NCBI GenBank assembly: GCA_030867875.1
Contig: JAOWCC010001589.1
Location: 138,977,745 to 139,041,744 of the forward strand
Direction: 5' to 3'
DNA: 64,000 bases
Origin: Actinernus sp. WN-2022
Lineage: Eukaryota; Cnidaria; Anthozoa; Actiniaria; Actinernidae
Positions 55,597 to 64,000 of this stretch are shown piece by piece (position 1 is the stretch's first letter; every line of letters starts with the position of its first letter). The translations under genes were made by a program, and so were the position numbers. Below the pieces are notes generated by a model. The model searched no databases. It had not been told where the DNA came from and worked only from the letters and a program-made list of their open reading frames with translations.

Positions 55597-55674
55597 AGGT
55601 CTATGAGTCAGCGTATGACCGGATTGAGCAACATTTAGAACGGGAATTCACGTGCCCACACTTCGGGAATCCAA

Positions 55675-56257
55675 TCAAACCATAGTCAGGACAATGCATC
55701 GTTGGTCTTCTTTCGAGGCACCGAGAAGCCTAATAAGGATGGCAGTTCCACCCCTGAAGCTGTGGGTGGATTGACGGTGGTGGATGCCGAGTGCATGTGT
55801 TAAGATACAGAGAAAGTCTGGCTTGAACTGCCGAAACGAGAAATGGGGCGTTGATAACTTGGCCATTCTTTGAAGTTGGGTGGAAAAGGTAACCGTTTGC
55901 ATTTTGAAAGGCTTTTGCCCAAGACTCTTGACAGGTTGATGTAAAATTCTAGGTTTCTGGCCGGGCGTATGGCAGGATTGTTACATTGTCGGAGTCCCTA
56001 TCCACAGAGGAGAAATTAAGGCGTAAAGAATGCCAAGTCGCGAGATACAATATACCGTTCTGTGGGGGGTATCTTGGGATCTTGGAGTAAAGTACGAAGA
56101 TGAACCACAATCTTGTAAAATTTATCAAAGAACATAGGCGTAGCTTGTTTTGGGGAGACCCTGGCCTGTGCCTGCTCCAGCTGCAGGGACTTGAGATAGC
56201 TCTTAACGGAATGGTGTGCGGCAGGATTTCCCCAACCCAGGTTATCATTCCAGTCAC
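55675..56257 (-). pseudogene. Tyrosine recombinase, interrupted by a transposon
   Basis: Minus strand. 56250-56020 encodes a core-binding domain (NPAAHHSVKSYL, EQAQARVSPKQATP, RDLAFF), and further pieces in shifted frames lead to 55765-55690 with the catalytic box STHSFRGG, H-x-x-R intact. The N-terminal side continues beyond the 4.5-kb element: at 60773-60830 the minus strand reads SIFNNEGRSGDW, joining exactly through the TCCAGTCAC duplication. The ORF was therefore split by that insertion. Several frameshifts exist besides. The family is a DIRS/Crypton-type recombinase, different from the one at 6.8 kb. Confidence 0.8.
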
Positions 56258-56431
56258 TAGCCTGCGAATACAGCCGCCTCACATCGGGTGGAAATAAGCC
56301 CCCCGAGAGAGACGTCTGCGAGTTGTGTGTAAAAATTCCATACTGATGACGTAAGTTCGTCAAGAATCCGGACGAACGCGTTGATTGGTTGCTGATTTCA
56401 TATATCGCGGCTGTGAATTTCAAGATGGCGG

Positions 56432-56689
56432 ATGTTGACTGTTGTTGTATCGCGGACACGTCTTCGTGATTGTGTCGATTCATTAGTTTCCCTCTTTAAA
56501 ATATCGTCTGTCACTGATAACCAGTTTGAGGCTTTGTACTGGTTTATATCTGGAAAGGAATTTTATGTTAGTTTACCCACAGGTAGTGGAAAATCTTTAA
56601 TTTTTCATGTGGTTCCTAGTCTTGTTCACATGTGGATGTATGACAACGAAGACAGCAATCAAAACACAGTCTCCTGGAAAAAGGTATAA
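56432..56689 (+). CDS. RecQ-like helicase 5' exon (left arm)
   Basis: 85 codons. Q-motif region NQFEALYWF at residues 30-38, then SGKEFYVSLPTGSGKS with Walker A GSGKS at 51-55. The frame ends at SWKK, where GTATAAG offers a splice donor at about 56683. An alternative ATG at 56425 (ATGGCGGATG) has the better context but is in a frame that stops after 14 codons. Only helicase motifs Q and I are present here; the remaining exons are absent from the element, so no complete helicase is made. Confidence 0.65.
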   Translation: MLTVVVSRTRLRDCVDSLVSLFKISSVTDNQFEALYWFISGKEFYVSLPTGSGKSLIFHVVPSLVHMWMYDNEDSNQNTVSWKKV

Positions 56690-57311
56690 GCATTCAGTGT
56701 GCTTTTAAGGTTTATTCCATGTAATTAATTAGCACGTACACATTTAAACATGAAAATGTATGTCAAAGCGAGATAGTTGATAAGGCGACTAAAGAATATC
56801 ATGTAATGAATACAGCTGTATATCAGGAAGCATTTTACAGTCTACAAAGAGGAACATATACAACATAATGCAGGCCGTTGAGCAGCAGAATGCACTGGGG
56901 CATAGGTTCTGTTGTGGTTCAATAATTATTATTGTATGATTTGATTTCTATTAAACTTTATTCAAGTGTTGGTAATAATGAACATGAAACAACACACCGG
57001 TATATATGAATCCGATACCTACCTTATATTAGTACCATACATATGTAAATCAATGACAATACTTACTCATAAATTGTCTTATTTATTGTCCTTTTTTCCT
57101 CGACTATCTTCTCTGTGGTAGTGGTCAACTCGAAAGCCACTGGCTACGTATACTTTGATCACTACGCACTTTTCCTCAAAGCTGTAAATATCTATTTCTT
57201 CTCTTTCTCTCCCCCCCCCTATATTATAATATATAAATATGTGCAAAATTAAAATGAATCTGATGAATCTGACAACAAAATAAACGGTAAGATAACATTG
57301 AACCACAGCAT

Positions 57312-57542
57312 ATCTGTTGTAGTTCAAATATATACATTTGTTTAAATATATTTAAACCAGTTCATTTTTTTTAACATTTGAACTGGTTTATTTTTTTCTA
57401 AAATTTTGAAACTGTTTAAGAATTTCAGCAAGGTAATTTTTTTCAAGATTCTAAAAAGGGAACTTTGATATTTAAACCAGTTTAATTATTTTTGAACTGG
57501 TTTAAATATATTTAAACCAATGTATATATTTGAACTACAACA
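57312..57542. mobile_element. 230-bp AT-rich MITE
   Basis: TTGTAGTTCAAATATATACA at the left is mirrored by TGTATATATTTGAACTACAA at the right. Inside, TTTAAACCAGTTCA recurs in both orientations. ATATC lies next to each end. It is non-coding and sits in the interior of the 4.5-kb element. Confidence 0.75.
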
Positions 57543-58432
57543 TATCCACTTGGAAGAAGTTATAGACAGCTATCTCAGAGTAGGAGACCCTTCAAGGTTT
57601 TAGGAAAAAAACTATATACCTTGAAACTTAACTTTTCCTTCCCCTCCTCCAAATGTAATGAAGGTCCCTGAGCCAAAAAAGGCTCAACAATGTAAAACAT
57701 GATTTAATGTGTACATACTCTTTAAATATGGCAATGATACATTTAAGTCATATATCAATAATGTGTTCGACTGTTTGACCATAGTATCAAAACATCTAGA
57801 AGCAATGAATCTTGATTATGCTTTTGATGTGTTTTGAGACCATGGACAAACATGCAGAAGAAGTTTTTGATACGACTTCTCTCAACAATAATTATACATT
57901 AGTCAACTCGAAAGCCTCGGCTACTTTGACTACTGCACACATATTCCTATCATAGCTCTCTTTTAATTCTATATTATTATATTACTTATCTTAAAATACT
58001 TTAGATTTTGCTTACCTGATTATGTAAACAGTGTGAAAATAAAATTGAATTGACATTCTTAGATGTATTGTTTTCCTGGTGTTTTCCTGAACAGAATTTT
58101 TGATCAAAAACCTTGTCATTGTTACTGATTTGTATGGTTCATTTCAACAAGCATCCCAATACGGTTAGTGGGCAAGACAGTAGGAGTCAGGGGCATTCAT
58201 GAGGTCAGTGGTTCGATTTATATCTTTTCCATCGTTTCTTTCATGTAAATTCATACGTATGATGTAATCCTTGTAACTTAGTTAAAATGCAAGTGTTTGA
58301 TCCTGTTTCAACTGAGATCAAAACCCTTATGATCTTCATCTGTCATTTGATTGGACATCAAGATTCATGCACATGACAAATTCCATGTTTCCCCGGGTAT
58401 CAAGGTACATGCACCTGACCAAAATAGGATGA

Positions 58433-59030
58433 CCCAATAGCCCACTTTCGATATGTTTTACTTAATGTCATGCACAAAGTTTCAATACAGTATGAGGCTC
58501 TGGGGTAAATTCCTGTGTGTGTGTGGGGGGGGGGGGGGGGGTTCCTGTGGTGGGGTGAGGGGTATTCCCATATATGGACTATATGGGGATGATCTGCTGG
58601 ACAGGTATGGTATTTCGAGTTTTCTGGTCTTAGACAGGGTATCCATTTTTACATCGACAGATCTTGAACAGGGTATGCTATTTATCTACTTTTGTAGTGC
58701 TTTATTTAGTCTAACGCTTGATAGACACTTTTCAGTTATGACACTCATCGTACAAGATCACAAACACTGACATCCAAGTATAGATAATATGTTATTTGTC
58801 TTTTTCAGGGATATAAAATGTTAACACTTTGTCTTGAACAGAGTATGGAAATTTGATTTGTTTTGGTCTTAAACAGGGTAAGGGTTTCAGAGCCCCAGTG
58901 GCACACCCCTACCCAACTTTGGGTAGAGTACCCGTGTTTTCACGAATCACTGAGTGTTATTCCCGGAGCCTCATTTCAAAACTTTTGTATGTGACAATGA
59001 AGCATGTATCAAAAGTGGGCTATTGCCCTT
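58433..59030. mobile_element. About 600-bp MITE with CAATAGCCCACTTT ends
   Basis: CAATAGCCCACTTTCGATA at 58435 is mirrored by TATCAAAAGTGGGCTATTG ending near 59026. GAGGCTCTGGGG and CCCGGAGCCTC lie further in. The interior repeats GACAGGGTA/AACAGGGTA-type words and has a run of G at about 58526. It is non-coding. Confidence 0.65.
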
Positions 59031-59400
59031 AACCAAAATGAGTAGGAGACTTGGTACTAGTTTGTCGCGCAGGGCCTGGACAACACGTTTGGATAGATCT
59101 AGACAGGACTTTTCTTCGCATCGAAACAACAAGGCGGCGAGTAAGCAATCTTGTCAATGTTTTCATGTTTCTTTAGCTGAAGAGGACATTCCTGGTGCAA
59201 GAACACTCCAGAGGAACTCGGCAATTTAGTGGCTTTGGCATATCTCTGTAAACTCTTGGAACACATTCAAACACTCGTCATGTTGTTTCGATGCAATGAC
59301 AACAGACAGACAGACAAGTCCTGTCTACCCAAATGCATTGCTCAGGCACCACACGACAATCTAGTACCTATAGTCTCCTACTCGTTTTGGTTAAGGGGAA
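59027..59400. mobile_element. About 370-bp MITE adjoining the previous one
   Basis: CCCTTAACCAAAATGAGTAG at 59028 is mirrored by CTACTCGTTTTGGTTAAGGG ending near 59397, with GGAGACTTGGTACTAG and CTAGTACC further in. It shares its left end with the right end of the preceding MITE. Short plus-strand frames inside show no domain. Confidence 0.65.
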
Positions 59401-59970
59401 TTGACTGCAACAACAATGGCATGCTTTTTTTTGCCATATGTCAACATGTTTCAAGATATCCTCTAGAGTAAATATTATGTCAGAGTGTTTCACAACTTGG
59501 TTAATTTGTTCTTTACCAAGTTCTAAAAGTACAGTTGGGTAAGACATAACAGTAGGAGTGTAGTCCTCATTGACAATCACTGCTTTCATCACAAGCCTTT
59601 TCTGTAACTGTCTTAGCTTATAGAGAAGTGTACTTTTCTGCATGTTCTTGTGAAACCTGTCTATATGCATGGTGCTGATTTGGTAACAACAATTCTGCAT
59701 CAGTCGGGTAGGTGCATGTCTTGATTGCAGTATTCACCTTGGCATTTACACTTTTCACTGCATACATCACAGCAGTTGTGTCCACTGGGTAAATTGGGCA
59801 GTCAAAGTGCCTCATTAGCAATTTTCTTCAACAACTAGATCTGTTTTCACATATTCCTTCATGTCAGCATCGGCATCTTTCAAATTTAAGCCATTGAACA
59901 ACAGAGCAATACTCTGCCACAGCGACCACTCTCTTGTATATAAGCTTGAATTGACTTTGAAGGGCCAAAG

Positions 59971-60007
<37 letters not shown>

Positions 60008-60132
60008 GGCTAGGGTTTAATAATAAGTGAACCCCTCAATAGGGGGGAGCGGATTTTAAATGGTATGGCCCATTGGATCCTAGTAGTAGTAGTTTATTTA
60101 ATCACGGTTCACAGAGTGAGCACTAAGCTCGT
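59401..60132. other. Interior of the 4.5-kb element, no clear gene
   Basis: A minus-strand frame of 110 codons (59700-59368) and a neighbouring one (59821-59618) show no domain I recognise. They could be decayed transposase or recombinase sequence. 59968-60007 is an AAT microsatellite. Confidence 0.35.
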
Positions 60133-60196
60133 TTAAATGTGTACGTGCTAATTAATTACATGGAATAAACCTTAAAAGCACACTGAATGCATATAC

Positions 60197-60598
60197 CTTT
60201 TTCCAGGAGACTGTGTTTTGATTGCTGTCTTTGTTGTCATACATCCACATGCATGTGAACAAGACTAGGAACCACATGAAAAATTGGGGCGGCCTTCACC
60301 TCCTCGGAACCTGGAATAGTACTGGCTATCCAAACAATGCCTTACCCTGAAACAATACAAACCCTAACCCTCTTTGTCAGTGCAGCCCAATGGGGTCCAA
60401 TAAAATGCAAGGTTTTGAGAGGTGAAAAATTAAAGATTTTCCACTACCTGTGGGTAAACTAACATAAAATTCCTTTCCAGATATAAACCAGTACAAAGCC
60501 TAAAACTGGTTATCAGTGACAGACGATATTTTAAAGAGGGAAACTAATGAATCGACACAATCACGAAGACGTGTCCGCGATACAACAACAGTCAACAT
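60197..60598 (-). pseudogene. RecQ-like helicase 5' exon (right arm), split
   Basis: Mirror copy of 56432-56689. Walker A sequence (complement of ACCTGTGGGTAAACTAAC with TTTTCCACTA) is kept near 60440-60470. A 138-bp insertion at 60286-60423 splits the frame downstream of it. The donor reads GTATATG. Confidence 0.6.
60286..60423. mobile_element. 138-bp insertion with 8-bp target duplication
   Basis: GAAAAATT flanks it (60278-60285 and 60424-60431). The left arm of the same transposon near 56597-56625 has the uninterrupted sequence, so the insertion is exact. It begins GGGGCGGCCTTCACCTCC and ends TTTTGAGAGGT, with only a weak inverted ACCTC/GAGGT. No known family is recognised; 8-bp duplications are typical of hAT elements. 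Confidence 0.75.
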
Positions 60599-60781
60599 CC
60601 GCCATCTTGAAATTCACAGCCGCGATATATGAAATCAGCAACCAATCAACGCGTTCGTCCGGATTCTTGACGAACTTACGTCATCAGTATGGAATTTTTA
60701 CACACAACTCGCAGACGTCTCTCTCGGGGGGCTTATTTCCACCCGATGTGAGGCGGCTGTATTCGCAGGCTATCCAGTCAC

Positions 60782-61429
60782 CCGAACGACCTTCATTATT
60801 GAAAATTGAACGAAGCTTACTGTGACAAGTTGTGTGACTCTATTATTATCACGTATTTCATATCATATTCTGTTACACTATTGTTAATCTGTCAATCATT
60901 GTATCGCACGCCTGTCTGCACATACACGTGAGCGCTAGTCTTGTAGCCGTAGACTTGGAGTAAACATTCAGTTGCAATTGTAGTCTGGGCGTTTTAGTAG
61001 TCTAACCATGCTGATCTTGAATTAAACTCATAAACAGTTAAAATACAGCTTCCTTAGTCGTCTTACACTTACCAATGATGTGTCATTAGCGTGCACCGAA
61101 CATTAGCGGGACAGCTCTTAATTTTTTTTTATTAACGGCGCTTGTGGTTCTAAAGTCAGTTTTAAAGTTGTAATAAACAGTGAGACGGTGTATCGATCGA
61201 TGTGTGATATCAAGGTAAAGTTTTGCCGAGCATTAGCAGGACGGCTCTTGAAAAGTTTTTATTATTAAACGGCGCTTCTGGTTTTAAAGTCAGTTTTAAC
61301 ACAGACGACAGTTCTTGACTGAGTCATAATAAACATGAAGACAGACGGTGTTATCAATGTGTGAAATCAAAGTAAAGTTTTGCCGAGCACTAGCAGGACA
61401 ACCAAGTCAAGTCGAATCAAGCGTTGAAC
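60782..61429. other. Non-coding stretch before the gypsy element
   Basis: The first 50 bp belong to the split recombinase. About 160 bp occurs twice with changes (GAACATTAGCGGGACAGCTC at 61097 and GAGCATTAGCAGGACGGCTC at 61231), with a third partial start at about 61385. This could be an LTR or leader of the gypsy element, but I found no paired LTR and no primer binding site. Confidence 0.4.
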
Positions 61430-61765
61430 TTAGCGTTCTGTTAGCGTTCTTCCCGAAACTAATTCTTACACCAATAGTTTTGAATTGAGCGCCGATTGTT
61501 TAACTTAGCGTTCTGTTAGCGTTCTTCCCGAAACTTATTCTTTCACCAATAGTTTTGAATTGAGCGCCGATTGCTAACTTAGCGTTCTGTTAGCGTTCGA
61601 TTCTTACCGAAACTTATTCTTTCACCAAGAGTTTTGAATTGAGCGCCGATTGTTTAACTTAGCGTTCTGTTAGCGTTCTTACCGAAACTTATTCTTTCAC
61701 CAATAGTTTTGAATTGAGCGCCGATTGTTTAACTTAGCATTCTGTTAGTGTTCTATTTGTGTACA
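61430..61765. repeat. 75-bp minisatellite
   Basis: Four to five units containing TTAGCGTTCTGTTAGCGTTC, CCGAAACTTATTCTTTCACC and GAATTGAGCGCCGATTG. One unit has a 6-bp expansion near 61600. It lies about 170 bp before recognisable gypsy coding sequence. Confidence 0.9.
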
Positions 61766-61934
61766 CGTTGTATCCATCAATCAACGTGAGATTGACAGGT
61801 TTGGTTTTGCGTTGAAGTGAAGTAAAATAACTTCACGTGACTGCTTGGACCAATCAAAAATCATTTTTCTCGGTCTATTGTGTAAGGGCAGCTCATTGGA
61901 ATATGTGCATGAAACAAAGGTCATTCTGCGCGAT

Positions 61935-63999
61935 GCGCCTACGGAGGTTCTAAGATTAAAGTCATCGGTCAAGTAAGACTTCGCGTCTGGCGAAACGACT
62001 TCACATGTGTCCAGGACTTCCGTCTCGTGGACAGCGAAGCGATCCGTCCAATCCTTGGCATCAAGGCATGTCTTGCCATGAATATTATCCAGTACAAGGA
62101 TAATGATCTGCTGAACAAACCAAAGATTGAGAACGCCCCAGTATACACCGTACAAGAACAGTGTACACCACTGACAAAGGAGGAACTGATGACAAAGTTT
62201 CCAGACGTATTCGGAGAGGGAGTAGGGCAGCTGAGTGGCGAGTACAATATCAGGCTCGATGAAACGGTACCACCAGTCCAATACGCTCCACGCAGAATCG
62301 CGGTTGCTCTGAGGCCCAAGTTAAAGGAAGCGCTGGATGACTTAGAAGCTCAAGGAATTATAGCGGCAGTGACCACGCCCACTGAGTGGATCAGCTCCAT
62401 CATCGCTGTCCCAAAGAAGAATGGAAAACTGCGCATATGTCTTGACCCGAAAGATTTGAACCGCGCAATACAAAGAGAGAATTGCCATCTACCTACTATC
62501 GAAGTTATCGCAACGCGCCTCCACGGAGCCAAAGTCTTCACGCTGATGGATGTTAGGAACGGGTTTTGGCACGTAAACCTTGAAGAAGAGTCCACCTACC
62601 TGACGACGTTCCAGACACCCTTCGGCCGCTATCGTTGGAGGCGCATGCCCTTTGGGATTTACTCAGCTCCTGAGGTCTTCCAAAGGCGGATGCATGAGAT
62701 CATAGAAGGTCTGACCGGTGTAGAAGTTGTTGTTGATGATTTCATTGCAGTTGGACATGGAGACACGTTCGAAGAGGCAGTTAGAGACCACGGCAAGAAT
62801 CTGCTGGCGTTCCTACAAAGGTGTGAGGAATGAAATGTGCGACTGAATATCGAGAAGCTGAAGCTGAGATAGCAAGAGGTGCTCTTTATTGGTCACATGG
62901 CCACAGATAAGGGACTTAAAGTAGACCCTTCCAAAGTCCGCGCAATAGTGGAGATGCCGGCCCCAACAGATAAACAAGGTGTACAACGGCTGTTGGGACT
63001 AACGCAGTATCTTGCTAAGTTTCTTCCTCACCTGTCTGACGTCACCAAGCCGCTAAAGGACCTGACGCAGCAAGACACATTGTGGGTCTGGGATGAACCA
63101 CAACAAACTGCGTTCGAGAAGCTGAAAGACGCAGTAACCCATACCCCAGTTCTGCGTTACTACAGTCTGCAGGACGAGGTGACCATACAGTGCGATGCGT
63201 CTCAGTCGGGATTGGGGGCGGCCCTCATGCAGAACGGACAACCCGTTGCATATGCATCGCGAGCACTGACGCCGGCGGAGACACGCTACGCGCAGATTGA
63301 AAAGGAGTTGCTGGCGATTGTCTTCGCCTGTAATCGGTTTGACGCCTATGTATATGGCCGCAAGCAAGTGAATGTACAGACTGAACACAAGCCCCTGGAG
63401 CCTATTTTCAAGAAACCATTAGCGTCGGCCCCAAAACGTGTGCAACGCATGCTGTGACGCCTACAAAACTACAGTCTACAAGTCAACTATAAAAGAGGGA
63501 AAGAAATGCTCCTGGCGGATACGCTGAGCCGCGCATACTTACCACAAGTAAATGCATGCGACTACATACGAGAGCTGGAGGAAATAGATCACCGAGGTTG
63601 TTTGCCGGTGACCGAGGATAGATGGCAAGAAATGAAGAATGCAGCCATTGACGACCCAGTACAGCAGAAGCTCCGTAAGATAATCAGAGGTGGTTGGCCA
63701 GATACCAGAGCGGAAGTCCCAAAATGTGTGCTGCCTTACTTTGACGTGCGCGATGAGTTGACCGTACAAGGGGAACTCATCTTCAAAGGCCAGCTAGTTG
63801 TTGTGCCTACTGTTTTGAGGAGAGAGCTCCTGCAGAAACACATGCATCTCACATCGGCATCGAAGGATGCATCCGCTGAGCTCGGGAAACCCTCTACTGG
63901 CCTCGCATGACGACTGAGATGAAAGAATATATCTCAAAGTGCGACGTCTGCCTGGCTCTCCGAAATGGCCAGGGCAAGGAGCCCTTACAACAACATGAG
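61935..63999 (+). pseudogene. Ty3/gypsy retrotransposon pol with in-frame stops
   Basis: One frame carries the end of the protease region, then RT (QGII, LMDVRNGFWHVNL, RRMPFG and VVDDFIAVG, with the catalytic Asp pair preserved), then RNase H (QCDASQSGLGA, EKELLAI), then the zinc-binding start of integrase. Stops interrupt it at 62831 (TGA), about 62867 (TAG) and 63455 (TGA), all in the same frame. RNase H reads TEHKPLE where TDHKPL is expected, a change in an acidic active-site residue. A 2-bp loss near 63853 shifts the integrase H2C2 region, whose end (KCDVCLALRNGQ) is legible near 63940. The element leaves the window before the integrase core. Confidence 0.9.
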
Positions 64000-64000
64000 T

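Larger units (their letters stand above)
56258..60772. mobile_element. 4.5-kb AcademH-like element with helicase exons in both arms
   Basis: Ends read TAGCCTGCGAATACAGCCG and its complement. The 9-bp duplication TCCAGTCAC flanks it (56249-56257 and 60773-60781). The inverted arms are about 490 and 640 bp; the right one is longer because of a 138-bp insertion. Both arms contain the first exon of a RecQ-like helicase reading inward. The 3.4-kb centre has no readable transposase and is filled with small MITEs. A helicase with 9-bp duplications fits the AcademH group as I recall it; that assignment is inference. Confidence 0.8.

Noticed and set aside
58140..58215. tRNA-like sequence with GGTTCGATTT
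   Set aside because: A box B-like word exists, but box A spacing and stems do not form a cloverleaf.
60820..61070. Possible gypsy LTR starting TGTGACAAG
   Set aside because: No second LTR in the window, no primer binding site after a CA end, and the first bases are part of the split recombinase frame.

Overview
The window looks like intron-poor, repeat-rich cnidarian DNA, most likely from a stony coral or another hexacorallian. The evidence is a tandem family of single-exon class A GPCR genes embedded in CR1/L2-like, Tx1-like, DIRS/Ngaro-like and gypsy retroelements, a tRNA-derived SINE, and many palindromic MITEs. One MITE starts with a poly-G run followed by ACTCCC, a form I recall from coral genomes. 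The organism call is inference. There are no bacterial features.

Layout. 1-2.1 kb: 3' part of a CR1/L2-like LINE. 2.1-3.6 kb: a fragment of the block that recurs later, carrying a SINE and a TTAA-flanked MITE. 3.7-7.9 kb: remains of a tyrosine-recombinase element (two satellites, an esterase-like scrap, a recombinase with a damaged active site). 8.0-50.6 kb: five copies of one GPCR gene. A (8260) and C (24412) are frameshifted. B (11612) and D (38618) are intact. E (50332, minus strand) has lost its 3' half to a transposon. Downstream of A-D lies a block bounded by inverted repeats. In B, C and D it holds a 53-bp minisatellite of about 10, 4 and 33 units. B and C also share a Tx1-like LINE insertion that A lacks. 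Between copies sit a degenerate DIRS pol with two tandem tRNA-Thr-like sequences (20.2-22.7 kb) and a probable papain-like peptidase gene interrupted by a poly-G MITE (33.6-34.5 kb).

48.6-60.8 kb: three elements share the terminus TAGCCTG. Two of them have 9-bp target duplications: an 89-bp near-perfect hairpin (54708-54796) and a 4.5-kb element (56258-60772) whose two long inverted arms both carry the 5' exon of a RecQ-like helicase and which sits inside a tyrosine recombinase reading frame. The third (from 48637) carries another RecQ-like helicase start and replaced the end of GPCR E. I infer an AcademH-like DNA transposon lineage. A separate 2.1-kb palindromic element (53043-55182) has a small exon with a consensus splice donor facing outward at each end. 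61.9 kb to the end: a gypsy pol with three in-frame stops.

Only GPCR genes B and D look functional. The rest is a record of segmental duplication, gene conversion and nested transposition.
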